Source: Lachnospiraceae bacterium (GTDB lineage Bacteria; Bacillota; Clostridia; Lachnospirales; Lachnospiraceae). Taken from it: a stretch of 64,000 bases of DNA. The DNA lies in contig JAFUFI010000002.1 in NCBI GenBank assembly GCA_017469945.1, positions 62,001 through 126,000 on the forward strand, given 5' to 3'. Of the stretch, positions 51,035 to 60,149 are shown piece after piece (the first letter of the stretch is position 1; every line of letters starts with the position of its first letter). Made by a program: the position numbers and the translations under genes. The notes under the pieces are model-generated. The model made no database searches, had not been told where the DNA came from, and saw nothing but the letters and a program-made list of their open reading frames with translations.

Positions 51035-52066
51035 ATGGAACTTAAAAAATCAGATTTTTATTTTGATCTTCCCCAGGAGCTTATTGCTCAGGATCCCTTA
51101 GAGGACAGATCCTCCAGCAGGCTCCTTGTGGTTGACAAGGAAACAGGAAAAACAGAGCATAAGATCTTCCGGGATATAGTGGACTATCTAAATCCCGGAG
51201 ATTGCCTTGTACTCAACAATACAAAGGTTATTCCCGCAAGACTTTACGGAGAAAGGGATAAGACCGGCGGAGCCGTAGAAGTACTTCTCCTTAAGCGAAA
51301 AGAGAATGATATCTGGGAGACTTTAGTTAAGCCCGGAAAGAAATGCAAGCCCGGTCAAAGACTTGTCTTCGGGGACGGTAAGCTTAAGGCAACTGTCCTT
51401 GAGACAATAGAAGACGGCAACAGGATTATACAGTTTGAGTACGAAGGTATCTGGGAGGAGGTTTTGGACAGCCTTGGCGAAATGCCCCTTCCCCCTTACA
51501 TAACCCATAAGCTTGCGGACAAGAACAGATACCAGACCGTCTACGCAAAGTTTGAGGGATCCGCAGCAGCTCCTACCGCGGGATTACACTTTACCCCCGA
51601 GCTTTTAAAGAAGATCGAGGATAAAGGAATAAAGCTTGCATACGTAACCTTGCATGTGGGTCTCGGAACCTTCAGACCCGTTAAGGAAGAGAATATCCTC
51701 GACCATCATATGCATACGGAAGTATATCAGGTTACGAAGGAAGCGGCTGATATTATAAACGAGACAAAAAAATCCGGCGGAAGAGTTATCTGCGTCGGAA
51801 CCACAAGCTGCAGAACGGTAGAGAGCGCTTCGGATGAAGACGGCATTGTTAAGGCCGGCAGCGCGGATACATCGATCTTTATCTATCCCGGATATAGGTT
51901 TAAGGTTTTAGACTGCCTTATCACCAATTTCCATTTGCCTGAAAGTACGCTGGTGATGCTGGTTTCAGCCCTTGCGGGAAGAGAGAATGTTCTTGCGGCT
52001 TACGAAGAAGCCATCAAGGAAAAGTACAGATTTTTCTCCTTCGGAGATGCCTGCTTTTTCCATTAA
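51035..52066 (+). CDS. queA: S-adenosylmethionine:tRNA ribosyltransferase-isomerase
   Basis: QueA transfers the ribosyl part of SAM to preQ1 in tRNA to make epoxyqueuosine. The conserved blocks are [55 protein letters not shown] and [20 protein letters not shown], then [19 protein letters not shown]. Length (343) is normal. It begins 15 bases after the aminopeptidase. After the stop a five-pair dyad (accgg / ccggt) without a T-run lies at 52069-52085. Confidence 0.95.
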   Translation: MELKKSDFYFDLPQELIAQDPLEDRSSSRLLVVDKETGKTEHKIFRDIVDYLNPGDCLVLNNTKVIPARLYGERDKTGGAVEVLLLKRKENDIWETLVKPGKKCKPGQRLVFGDGKLKATVLETIEDGNRIIQFEYEGIWEEVLDSLGEMPLPPYITHKLADKNRYQTVYAKFEGSAAAPTAGLHFTPELLKKIEDKGIKLAYVTLHVGLGTFRPVKEENILDHHMHTEVYQVTKEAADIINETKKSGGRVICVGTTSCRTVESASDEDGIVKAGSADTSIFIYPGYRFKVLDCLITNFHLPESTLVMLVSALAGRENVLAAYEEAIKEKYRFFSFGDACFFH

Positions 52067-52136
52067 GACCGGGGTTAAGCCGGTGATTTATAGGTATTTT
52101 CATTAACCTTAACCTAAAGTATGAAGCCTTCATATC

Positions 52137-52165
52137 TTGTGGCTTTTAGCTAATTTTGGTATAAT
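52137..52165 (+). promoter_or_regulatory. Sigma-A promoter of the PilZ/acyl operon
   Basis: TTGTGG (52137-52142) and a perfect TATAAT (52160-52165) are 17 bases apart. Transcription should start near 52172. The rest of the 179-base gap upstream back to queA holds no further gene. Confidence 0.8.
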
Positions 52166-52175
52166 AAATTGATAT

Positions 52176-52235
52176 GCTGCCCGGGCGGCGGGGCAGCTTG
52201 TAAAAACAAAGTTTAGGCCGGCCGCAGGCCAAAAA
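52176..52235 (+). promoter_or_regulatory. GC-rich hairpins in the leader of the PilZ operon
   Basis: The stem gctgccc (52176-52182) / gggcagc (52191-52197) lies just after the predicted transcription start, and a second small dyad (ggcc-ggccgca-ggcc, around 52217-52231) lies before the AGGGGAAC ribosome site. The first could protect the 5' end of the mRNA or act as a regulatory stem; no known riboswitch was recognised. Confidence 0.55.
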
Positions 52236-52245
52236 GGGGAACAAT

Positions 52246-52593
52246 ATGGCAGAAGTTGATGTAGAGAGAAGAAAAAGCAAAAGAATGCACATGGACTCAA
52301 AGCTCGTTATCAAGAGACTTGACGGCGGAGCTGATGAGGAAGTTGATATCGAGATCAGCGATGTGTCAAAGACCGGCGTTGGTTTTGTATGCAAGACTCC
52401 TCTTCTTATCGGTACGGTTTACGAGTCATACCTTACGATCTGGACAAAGGAAGTACTCCACGCATTTTTGCAGATCGTACGTATCGAGCTTCGTGAAGAT
52501 ATGTACTATTACGGAGCATCTTTTGTCGGCATGCCTGAGATGGATGCAGCGAGAATCGAGACATACCAGACTCTCACAGAAAACGGAGTATAA
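52246..52593 (+). CDS. PilZ-domain cyclic-di-GMP-binding protein
   Basis: The 115-residue protein is one PilZ domain. The c-di-GMP motifs are intact: R9-K-S-K-R13 (RxxxR, in VERRKSKRMHM) and D39-V-S-K-T-G44 (D/NxSxxG). The rest (VGFVCKTPLLIGTVYESYLT and YYYGASFVGMPEMDAARIE) is the usual beta-barrel plus helix. It has no attached effector domain, so it probably acts by binding a partner. It is the first gene of a nine-gene operon; the next gene begins 15 bases after its stop. Confidence 0.9.
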   Translation: MAEVDVERRKSKRMHMDSKLVIKRLDGGADEEVDIEISDVSKTGVGFVCKTPLLIGTVYESYLTIWTKEVLHAFLQIVRIELREDMYYYGASFVGMPEMDAARIETYQTLTENGV

Positions 52594-52608
52594 GGAAGTA
52601 TTTTTACA

Positions 52609-54528
52609 ATGTCTGATGGCATAAATTATGATCTTGATAAATATGTTAGTGATAAGATAAAGCGATTCGAGGAATCTGAGAAAAACTACAAGGCTATTTT
52701 CCGAATGATGACCGATGAGGCCGACAAGCTTTTTGCAGAGTCTAACGACGGCTACAAGATCACAAGCATCACATACGGACAATTCAAAGAGAGAACTGAG
52801 CAGATGGCCGGTTCTCTCTTAGCGGCGTTAAAAGATGTATCAGAGGGAAGCTTCGTAGGAATCTATATGAACAACTCCGAGGAGTGGCTCGAAGTATTCT
52901 GGGGGCTTTTGATGATCGGATACCGTCCCGTGCTTATGAACAACCGCATGGGTAAATCCTTGCTGGAAGATATTATCGGGGATTACGGTATCAAAGCTGT
53001 TGTATCGGACGGCGAGAGCTTAGGGGAGAGGACTCTTAATATCGAAGACCTTAAAAAGTCTGCGGAAAAAGGCGATATCAGCAAAAGAAACTGGGCTGAC
53101 GAGATCGTACTTATGTCCTCCGGTACATCAAGCCATGTCAAGCTTTGCATCTACAACGGTGAGACTATGTACTATCAGATCTGTGACAGCGCAAGGATCA
53201 TCAAAGAATGCAAGCAGATAAAAGCGCATTATAAAGGAGCCTTAAAACAGCTTACTTTCCTTCCCTTTTACCATATATTCGGACTTGTTGCTGTGTTTAT
53301 GTGGTTTGGATTTTTCAACAGAAGCTTTGTATTTTTAAAGGACTTTTCATCGGAGACGATCTTAAATACCGTAAGGCGCCACAAGGTTACCCATATTTTC
53401 TCAATCCCGCTTCTTTGGAATACGATCTACGAGACTGTAGTTCGTACCGCCAAGGAAAGAGGGGAGTACGAGAAGCTGCAAAAGGGAATCAGGATCTATG
53501 AAAAGCTTTCATGGGCTCCGGGTCTTGCAAGAGCTTTTTCAAAGCTTGCTTTTAAATCCGTCAGAGAGCAGATATTCGGGGACAGCATTAAGTTCCTTAT
53601 AAGCGGCGGAAGCGCAATCAGCCCCGAGGTACTTAAGTTCTTTAATGCCATCGGTTACCACCTTGCCAATGGTTACGGTATGACGGAGATCGGAATTACC
53701 TCCGTTGAGCTTTCAAACAGATGGAGCGACCTTACGGACAAGTCCGTAGGTAAGCCTTTTTCATCGATCGAGTACAAGATTTCAGAGGACGGTGAGCTTC
53801 TTGTAAAAGGCCTTACTATGGCAGATATCGTCATGGAAGGCGGCAAAGAGGTTGACCGCACGGTAGACGGCTGGTTTTGTACCAATGACCTTGCCGAGGA
53901 GAGAGACGGAAGATACTTTATTCTTGGCAGAAAAGATGATGTTATAATCGGTCTTTCCGGAGAGAATATCAATCCCGATGTCCTCGAGGAAAAGATCAAG
54001 ATAGAAGGCGCCGAAGGAATCTGCATTACAAGCTGCAAGGTGGGAGAAAACACACTTCCTGTGCTTCTTGTAAAGGTTTCACCCTACGCATCCGGCGATT
54101 CTTTAAAGGAAATCGAAGGCCGTGCCTTAAAGTGCTTAAAAGAGTTTGACATTGAAAGACTTATCGGAAAGGTCATCTTAACAAGCGCATCCTTAATGGA
54201 TGAGAACGACTTTAAGTTTAACAGAAAGAAGATCCGCGAGAAACTTGAAAAGGGCGTGATAAGCGCGGTTAATCCCGAAAATGACGGCTTCAAAGAAAGC
54301 GAACTTACGGCTATGGTAGCCGAAGTGATTGCCGAGGTGCTCGGCAAAGATCTTTCAAAGGTGACTCCCGGAGCGGATATTTTCTTTGATCTTGGCGGAA
54401 GCAGCCTTGATTATTTCACCATCATCATGGAACTTCAAAAGAAGTTCAGGGTGAAATTCCCTTCCGAAGGGGAACAGAGCTTCAAGACCGCAGGTGAGTT
54501 TGCGGACTATATAGAAAAACACAGGTAA
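52609..54528 (+). CDS. Acyl-activating (AMP-forming) ligase fused to an acyl-carrier domain
   Basis: The 639-residue protein joins an adenylate-forming ligase (about residues 15-540) to a carrier domain (about 560-639). Ligase motifs are visible: LMSSGTSSHVKLCIYN (about 168-183, phosphate loop), LANGYGMTEIGITS, GWFCTNDLAEERDGRYFILG, GRKDDVIIGLSGENINPDVL and the C-terminal Lys region FKFNRKKIREKL. The carrier has FFDLGGSSLDYFTIIMELQK with the phosphopantetheine Ser at about residue 599. The phosphate loop deviates from the common TSGTTGxPKG. The enzyme probably activates a carboxylic acid (likely a fatty acid) and loads it on its own carrier. It belongs to the PilZ operon. Confidence 0.9.
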   Translation: MSDGINYDLDKYVSDKIKRFEESEKNYKAIFRMMTDEADKLFAESNDGYKITSITYGQFKERTEQMAGSLLAALKDVSEGSFVGIYMNNSEEWLEVFWGLLMIGYRPVLMNNRMGKSLLEDIIGDYGIKAVVSDGESLGERTLNIEDLKKSAEKGDISKRNWADEIVLMSSGTSSHVKLCIYNGETMYYQICDSARIIKECKQIKAHYKGALKQLTFLPFYHIFGLVAVFMWFGFFNRSFVFLKDFSSETILNTVRRHKVTHIFSIPLLWNTIYETVVRTAKERGEYEKLQKGIRIYEKLSWAPGLARAFSKLAFKSVREQIFGDSIKFLISGGSAISPEVLKFFNAIGYHLANGYGMTEIGITSVELSNRWSDLTDKSVGKPFSSIEYKISEDGELLVKGLTMADIVMEGGKEVDRTVDGWFCTNDLAEERDGRYFILGRKDDVIIGLSGENINPDVLEEKIKIEGAEGICITSCKVGENTLPVLLVKVSPYASGDSLKEIEGRALKCLKEFDIERLIGKVILTSASLMDENDFKFNRKKIREKLEKGVISAVNPENDGFKESELTAMVAEVIAEVLGKDLSKVTPGADIFFDLGGSSLDYFTIIMELQKKFRVKFPSEGEQSFKTAGEFADYIEKHR

Positions 54529-54545
54529 TTAAAGTGGTTGCATTT

Positions 54546-55823
54546 ATGAACTGGTTCACCAAGATCACAGGGTGGCCGGCGCAGTTTGCGGTATTTAGAA
54601 CAAAAATATATTACGAAGACAAAAAGAAACAGGGAAGACATATAAAAGGTCCCGCCATAATCATCTCAAATCACACATCGGTTTTTGATTATGCCGTATA
54701 CCTCTTTGTATTTTTTACGAGAACTCTCAGATTTCAGATGGCGGAAGTCCTCTTTAAGAAAAAGTTTCTCGGCCCCTTTTTAAAGCTTATGGGCGGTATA
54801 TACGTTAACCGCGATACTTACGATTTTTCCTTTGTGGGAAAGAGCCAGGCAATACTTGAAAAGGGCGGTGTAGTCGGAGTCTTTCCGGAGTCGAGGATAC
54901 CTCGCCCCGAGGAAAAAAGACCTCTGGAGTTTAAACCGAGCGCAGCTTACCTTGCTTATATAAGCGGTGTACCGATAATACCTATCGTAACCAACGGTTC
55001 TTACTTTAATCTCAAAAAAAGAGCCCGTGTTCTTATCGGAACTCCTATAGATATCAGTATTTACTGGGATCCGAATAAAGAGAGAAGAGAGAATCTCAGC
55101 TTTATAACGGATATCCTTAGAAAAGAGATCATCCGCCTTACAAAAGAGCTTAAAAAGCGTCAGGAAAGAGACGAGCTCAGACCTCCTTTTTACTACTTCT
55201 TTAACGATATTATCAGAATCACGGCGGCTTTCCCCGCTCTCGTCTGGTTTAGACCGAAGGTAGTTTACTCTAGTAAGGAAGCCAAAAAGAAATACAAAAA
55301 GGGCGTTATGTTTTACGCGAACCACACGGGCTTCGGCGACCCTTTGTATATTATGACCTGCATCTATTACAGACGTATCCACTTTGTTGCGATGCAGGAG
55401 ATACTTGACAACCCCAAGATGCACTTTTGGTTTGACAAAGGATTCAGAGTCATCCCCATAGACCGGGAGAATATGAATATGAATTCCTTTAAAAAGCTTA
55501 CGGCCTTCCTTGACGCGGGCTGTGCGGTAGGCATCTTTCCCGAAGGACATATAAAGACAAGCGACGAGGCTGTTGATGATTTCAAAAACGGACTTGTTCT
55601 TATGGCCTTAAAGGGTAAATGCCCTCTTGTCCCTCTTTACGTTGAAAAGAGAAAGCACTGGTACAACAGACTTGTTCTTTTCCAGGGGGAGGCAATAGAT
55701 CTAAACGCTATGTACGGCTCTATGCCCACAATGGCGCAGATAGAAGAAGCCGGAAAGATGTGCAGGGACAGGGAGATCGAGCTTGCCGAGCTTTGCAGGC
55801 AGTACTATTCAAATAAACAGTAA
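54546..55823 (+). CDS. Tandem two-domain PlsC-type acyltransferase
   Basis: The 425-residue protein contains two 1-acylglycerol-phosphate-acyltransferase-like domains. In the first, the catalytic H-x4-D is SNHTSVFDYA (H43, D48) and the acceptor motif is VFPESRIP. In the second, YANHTGFGDPLYI (about residue 255) and IFPEGHIK (about 335) repeat the pattern. Both domains thus look active. Amphipathic stretches suggest membrane association. A GTG at 54534 is in frame; the ATG at 54546 is chosen, with a weak AGTGG site. It lies after the ligase-carrier gene, so it may move the acyl group to a lipid or other acceptor. Confidence 0.9.
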   Translation: MNWFTKITGWPAQFAVFRTKIYYEDKKKQGRHIKGPAIIISNHTSVFDYAVYLFVFFTRTLRFQMAEVLFKKKFLGPFLKLMGGIYVNRDTYDFSFVGKSQAILEKGGVVGVFPESRIPRPEEKRPLEFKPSAAYLAYISGVPIIPIVTNGSYFNLKKRARVLIGTPIDISIYWDPNKERRENLSFITDILRKEIIRLTKELKKRQERDELRPPFYYFFNDIIRITAAFPALVWFRPKVVYSSKEAKKKYKKGVMFYANHTGFGDPLYIMTCIYYRRIHFVAMQEILDNPKMHFWFDKGFRVIPIDRENMNMNSFKKLTAFLDAGCAVGIFPEGHIKTSDEAVDDFKNGLVLMALKGKCPLVPLYVEKRKHWYNRLVLFQGEAIDLNAMYGSMPTMAQIEEAGKMCRDREIELAELCRQYYSNKQ

Positions 55824-55834
55824 GGAGTCCTAAA

Positions 55835-56083
55835 ATGGACAGAGAAGAAATATTAAACGGACTTAGAGAAATCCTTAAGACCATCGAAGGTCATGACGAC
55901 GCGGTAATCGACGCCGCTACCGAAAGCAGCAGCTTAAAGAACGAGCTTGGACTTAATTCCATCGGAATGCTTTATATTATGATAACGATCGAAGAGAAGT
56001 TTGATGTCAGCTTTGAGAATACAAACGCAAACGATTTTCAGACTGTCGGAGATGTTATAGACTTTATCGAGGCAAATGCATAA
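55835..56083 (+). CDS. Acyl carrier protein
   Basis: The 82-residue acidic protein has the four-helix carrier layout. The phosphopantetheine Ser is S42 in NELGLNSIGMLYIMI; the residue before it is Asn rather than the common Asp. It ends with DFQTVGDVIDFIEAN, typical for carriers. It is separate from the carrier domain fused to the ligase, so the operon encodes two carriers. AAGGAG precedes the ATG. Confidence 0.92.
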   Translation: MDREEILNGLREILKTIEGHDDAVIDAATESSSLKNELGLNSIGMLYIMITIEEKFDVSFENTNANDFQTVGDVIDFIEANA

Positions 56084-56104
56084 GCAAAAGAAGAGGTAGA
56101 AACG

Positions 56105-56539
56105 ATGAAGTGGTCCGTCAGAGAGGGCAAACCGGGCGATATGGTCCGGGTAAAAGTTAATAGCAAGATGGACCATTACGGAGTATATGTCAGTGACGAT
56201 GAGGTTATAGCCTTCGGGCTTAATCCCGCGCTCCTTGCAGGAGTCCCCGAGAGTGAGGTAAAGATCTTATCAACCGATATCGACAAGTTCAGAAACGGCG
56301 GATACCCCGAGTTTGCTGACTTGTCCTTTGGAGAAAAGCTTAAGCGCTTTAAGACTGAAAAGATAATCGAAACCGCCAGAGGCCGAATCGGCGAGGGCGG
56401 ATATAACATCGTTTACAATAATTGCGAGCACTTTGCGTATGAATGCATCTTCGGTATGAAGTATTCTTCGCAGACGGAGGCCGCAAAAGAAGCCATAAAG
56501 GAAATGGCTACCGGAAAGAAGACTAACGGAGAGGAATAA
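56105..56539 (+). CDS. LRAT-like (NC domain) acyltransferase/protease-fold protein
   Basis: The 144-residue protein resembles the lecithin-retinol-acyltransferase family. It has the His of KMDHYGVYVSDDEVIAFG (H24) and the catalytic Cys of YNNCEHFAYECI (C107, with H109). The family often has a second His in VIH; here the position is Ala (A36). Family members take an acyl group from a phospholipid onto Cys and pass it on or hydrolyse it. A long C-terminal helix follows (residues 118-140). In this operon it may act on the same lipids as the tandem acyltransferase. It lies 21 bases after the carrier gene. Confidence 0.85.
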   Translation: MKWSVREGKPGDMVRVKVNSKMDHYGVYVSDDEVIAFGLNPALLAGVPESEVKILSTDIDKFRNGGYPEFADLSFGEKLKRFKTEKIIETARGRIGEGGYNIVYNNCEHFAYECIFGMKYSSQTEAAKEAIKEMATGKKTNGEE

Positions 56540-56545
56540 ACCTGA

Positions 56546-57457
56546 ATGTGTCTTTTAATTTCACACAGCATCTTTAAAAGAGTATTCGGGCGTCAGACCG
56601 ATCCGCCGCTCGATGAGATAGATCTTAACGGAACTCACTACGAAGAGTGGAAAGATATAATCTACGGAAGCATTAAAAGGCTCCGGGCCCTTAGCTGGGA
56701 AAAGCTTTATATAAAGGGCTGCAACGGAGATAAGCTCTCGGCTTTAAGGTACGACAACGGCTCGGATAAAACAGCTGTTTTGTACCATGGCTACAGAACC
56801 CACCACTTTTCAAATACGGCAGTTGCCGCCGGATACTTTTTAGACAGAGGATACAATTTAATACTCATAATCTCGAGAGGACACGAGGGCAGCGAGGGAC
56901 AGTATATAACCTTTGGTGCGTTAGAGCATAAAGATTTGCTCCTCTGGCTTGATATGTTTGAGAAAAAGCTGGGACTTAAGAAGATGGTGATCTACGGCAT
57001 ATCTCTCGGAAGCAATGTTGTGATGAGGGCTTCGGAGTTTATTAAGCCCGGCGCTGTCAAAGCGATCATCGCGGACTGCGGATTTATAAATACCAAGACC
57101 ATCATCCATACTCAGGTAGCGGCAAGGAGCAAAAACAAGTTTCAAAGGATCGTTTTTCCTTTCCTTGCGGTACCGGTTGTCAGAGGTATGAGACATCACG
57201 CCAAAAAAGCCGGATTTGATATATTCGACGGAGATACGAGAGTTTCGGTTTCAAGGACTAAGATTCCGATCTTCTTTATCCACGGCGAAAAGGACGATGT
57301 AGTTCCTATCAAGGAGACTAAGGAAAACTTTAAAGCCTGCGCATCGCCCAAGGATATCTTTATTTCAAAGAGAGCTTCCCACGGAGGAAGCTTCGCAGAC
57401 GGAGGAGAGGAGCTTGCAAGAATGCTTGATTCGTTCCTCGCTAAATATGTTAATTAA
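56546..57457 (+). CDS. Alpha/beta hydrolase with Ser nucleophile
   Basis: The 303-residue hydrolase has the nucleophile elbow GISLGS with Ser153, the oxyanion region VLYHGYRTHHFSN, the acid in FIHGEKDDVVP and the His in RASHGGSF. It resembles BAAT-like/lipase-type hydrolases of Firmicutes (serine aminopeptidase S33 type). There is no signal peptide. It starts six bases after the LRAT-like gene. The substrate is unknown; a lipid or acyl ester fits the context. Confidence 0.88.
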   Translation: MCLLISHSIFKRVFGRQTDPPLDEIDLNGTHYEEWKDIIYGSIKRLRALSWEKLYIKGCNGDKLSALRYDNGSDKTAVLYHGYRTHHFSNTAVAAGYFLDRGYNLILIISRGHEGSEGQYITFGALEHKDLLLWLDMFEKKLGLKKMVIYGISLGSNVVMRASEFIKPGAVKAIIADCGFINTKTIIHTQVAARSKNKFQRIVFPFLAVPVVRGMRHHAKKAGFDIFDGDTRVSVSRTKIPIFFIHGEKDDVVPIKETKENFKACASPKDIFISKRASHGGSFADGGEELARMLDSFLAKYVN

Positions 57458-57486
57458 TTGTTTTATAAAAGGAAGGAAACTTATTT

Positions 57487-58419
57487 ATGGGAAACTTTGT
57501 AATTCTTACCGACGCAAGCAGCGACCTTACACAGGATATCAGAGAGAGATTTGATATCGATTACATCAAGGGCCATCTTCAGATGCCCGATGGAAGAAGC
57601 GTTCCTCTTTGCCTTGAGTGGACTGAGGACTATGAGCATGATTCATTTTATGCCGCTGTTAAGAAGGGCGCAGCTTACGCTACTTCACCTGCCAACGTTG
57701 CAGAGTATGCCGAGAAAATGACCGAGTACGTAAAGGAAGGAAAAGACGTACTTGTTATCTGCATCTCAACCGGACTTTCCGGAACCTACAACTTCGCAGT
57801 AGAAGCTAAGAATCAGGTAGAAAAGGAATATCCTAATGCAAAGATCTTTGTTGTTGACTCCCTTCGCTACAGCGTACTCGAGGGTATGATCTGCGTTAAG
57901 GCTTCTCAGATGAGAGCAGAAGGCAAGACCATCGAGGAGACCTACGAGTGGATCGAGGCAAACAAGAACTGCTACCATCAGATGGGATGGCTCGACGATC
58001 TTTCATTCGTAGCTAAGAAGGGACGTATGTCCAACAGCAAGGCTTTCTTCGGACAGCTTGTCGGAATCAAGCCCCTCGGAGACATCTCTTCAAACGGACT
58101 TACCACCGTTATCGGTAAGGCTAAGGGAGCAAAGGCAGGATTCGAAGCAATCCTCGCTTATATGGAGGAGACTATCGAGAATCCTTCAGAGCAGACCATC
58201 TTTGTCGGAACCTCTGACAGAGAGAAGGACGCTGACAAGCTTGTTGAGCTTATCAAAGAGAAGTTCGCTCCCAAGGAAGTCATCAAATCATTCGTATTCC
58301 CCAGCTGCGGAGTAAACATCGGCCCCGGCCTTTGCGCTGCTTTCTATTACGGAAAGCCTATCAGCGATGATATGAAGCCTGAGGAAGCCCTTATGAACAA
58401 AATCCTTGAGAAGAAGTAA
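57487..58419 (+). CDS. DegV-family fatty-acid-binding protein (FakB-like)
   Basis: DegV/FakB proteins bind a fatty acid and present it to FakA for phosphorylation. The 310-residue protein has VILTDASSDLTQDI at the start, YATSPANVAEYAEKM, LVICISTGLSGTYNFAVEAK (carboxylate-binding TGLSGTY) and VFPSCGVNIGPGLCAAFYYG near the end. Length is slightly greater than the usual 280. The DAK2 gene follows 14 bases later, which strongly supports a fatty acid kinase pair. GGAAGG precedes the ATG. Confidence 0.92.
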   Translation: MGNFVILTDASSDLTQDIRERFDIDYIKGHLQMPDGRSVPLCLEWTEDYEHDSFYAAVKKGAAYATSPANVAEYAEKMTEYVKEGKDVLVICISTGLSGTYNFAVEAKNQVEKEYPNAKIFVVDSLRYSVLEGMICVKASQMRAEGKTIEETYEWIEANKNCYHQMGWLDDLSFVAKKGRMSNSKAFFGQLVGIKPLGDISSNGLTTVIGKAKGAKAGFEAILAYMEETIENPSEQTIFVGTSDREKDADKLVELIKEKFAPKEVIKSFVFPSCGVNIGPGLCAAFYYGKPISDDMKPEEALMNKILEKK

Positions 58420-58433
58420 AAGGGATCTTTACA

Positions 58434-60107
58434 ATGAACTCCAACGAAATAACTATAGACGGAAAGCTTATGGCGGCATGCGTGAAAGCGGGTGCTGCCA
58501 GGCTTGAAAAAAATGAAGCGCTTATCAATCAGCTGAACGTTTTCCCGGTGCCCGACGGTGATACGGGATCAAATATGCTGACGACTTTGCGCGGCGGACT
58601 TAGTGCGGCCAAAAATACAGAAAACTTAAGCGAGTATATGTCATCCCTCGCTACCGGAATGCTCTTTGGAGCTAGAGGAAACTCAGGGGTTATCTTTTCA
58701 CAGATCTTTTCCGGTATCGCAGAAGAGCTTAAGGGTAAGGACAAAGCAGACTGCTCCGAGATGCTTAAGGCTCTTGAAAATGGAGCGAAGGTTGCATATC
58801 AGAGCGTCGTTACCCCTACGGAAGGAACTATCCTTACCGTAGCAAGGGAGGGCGCTGAAGGCTTCTCAGGTGAGGGACTTGAGGACATAAATGTCTGGGA
58901 CTTTTTCAAGATCTATATCGAGAATATAAAAGAAGCTCTTGAAAAAACTCCCGACCTTTTACCCATCCTTAAGAGCGCCGGCGTAGTAGACAGCGGCGGA
59001 TACGGATTCGTTAAGTTCTTTGAAGGCTTTACAAGCGCGGCTCTTGACGGAAGCTTTAGCGAAGCCGAGGACGTAAACGTAAATCTTCCTTTGCCCAATC
59101 TTTCAAAGTGGCATGACGATTCGGACGAGGAAGCCTTCGGATTTTGTACCGAATGTATCGTTACCTTAAACGAGGATAAAAATATAAGAGAAGAGACCGT
59201 AGAGTACCTTACCTCTATGGGTAAATCTGTTGTCTGCGTACAGAGCGGAAACATCTTAAAGCTCCATGTTCATACCCTCGAGCCTTTAAAGGTATTGGGC
59301 CATATGCAGGAGCTTGGCGTTTTCTATAATGTCAAGATCGAGAATATGGACAATCAGGTTTCGAACAATACGGAATCTGTGGACAGCGTTTCCCAGACTA
59401 TGAAGGAAAAGCATGACGAGCAGGTTCGCGAGATTCATCACGGTATCGCTTATATCGCGGTAGCCAATGGTGACGGTGTCATCAAAGCCTTCAAGGACTT
59501 TGGCTGCGAGATAGTTTTAAACGGCGGCCAGACTATGAATACCTCCGTTGAGGAATTCGTGGAAGCCTTTAAGCAGCTTGATGCAGAGACCATCATCGTT
59601 ATGCCCAACAACTCAAATATCGAAGCTGCCGCAAAGCAGGCTGCCAAGATATTCGGAGAGGACAGGGTGATGATCCTTCCCACAAAGTCAATCGCAGAAG
59701 GATACTTCGCGATGTCTATGGGTATCACAGACAGATTCGAAGCTGATGAGGTTTACAACCAGATGAAACAGGGGATGGACGGCGTAGATACCATCTGGAT
59801 CTCTAAGGCTATCAGAGATGCAAATGTTGACGGCATTTCCTGCAGAGAAGGAGATTACCTTGCTCTTTATGGAAAACAGATCGTTGCCACAGACCCTGAC
59901 AGACTTGAAGCTGTTAAAAAGGTTCTTGAACAGACTCCCGATATCGAGGATAAGTACGTTCTCCTTGTATTTAAGGGAAAAGACGTTACGGACGAAGAGT
60001 GCGACGAGCTTACCGAGTTTATCGAGGATACTTACGACTGGCTTGATGTCGGTATTATCGACGGCGGCCAGGAAGTATACGATTTTGTTATCGGAATTAC
60101 GGGTTAA
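58434..60107 (+). CDS. DAK2-domain kinase (FakA-like fatty acid kinase)
   Basis: The 557-residue protein has an N-terminal DhaL/DAK2 domain with INQLNVFPVPDGDTGSNML (Asp residues that bind Mg-ATP, about residue 38) and MLFGARGNSGVIFSQIFSGI. A middle domain and a C-terminal DegV-like part with MNTSVEEFVEAF and IVMPNNSNIEAAAKQAAKI follow, as in FakA. FakA phosphorylates FakB-bound fatty acid to acyl-phosphate, which enters phospholipid synthesis. Its place next to the DegV gene and acyltransferases agrees. No plsX or plsY is in the window. Confidence 0.92.
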   Translation: MNSNEITIDGKLMAACVKAGAARLEKNEALINQLNVFPVPDGDTGSNMLTTLRGGLSAAKNTENLSEYMSSLATGMLFGARGNSGVIFSQIFSGIAEELKGKDKADCSEMLKALENGAKVAYQSVVTPTEGTILTVAREGAEGFSGEGLEDINVWDFFKIYIENIKEALEKTPDLLPILKSAGVVDSGGYGFVKFFEGFTSAALDGSFSEAEDVNVNLPLPNLSKWHDDSDEEAFGFCTECIVTLNEDKNIREETVEYLTSMGKSVVCVQSGNILKLHVHTLEPLKVLGHMQELGVFYNVKIENMDNQVSNNTESVDSVSQTMKEKHDEQVREIHHGIAYIAVANGDGVIKAFKDFGCEIVLNGGQTMNTSVEEFVEAFKQLDAETIIVMPNNSNIEAAAKQAAKIFGEDRVMILPTKSIAEGYFAMSMGITDRFEADEVYNQMKQGMDGVDTIWISKAIRDANVDGISCREGDYLALYGKQIVATDPDRLEAVKKVLEQTPDIEDKYVLLVFKGKDVTDEECDELTEFIEDTYDWLDVGIIDGGQEVYDFVIGITG

Positions 60108-60149
60108 GGCCTGCGGACTTTAGATTAAACAATCAGGAGAAGATTTGAT

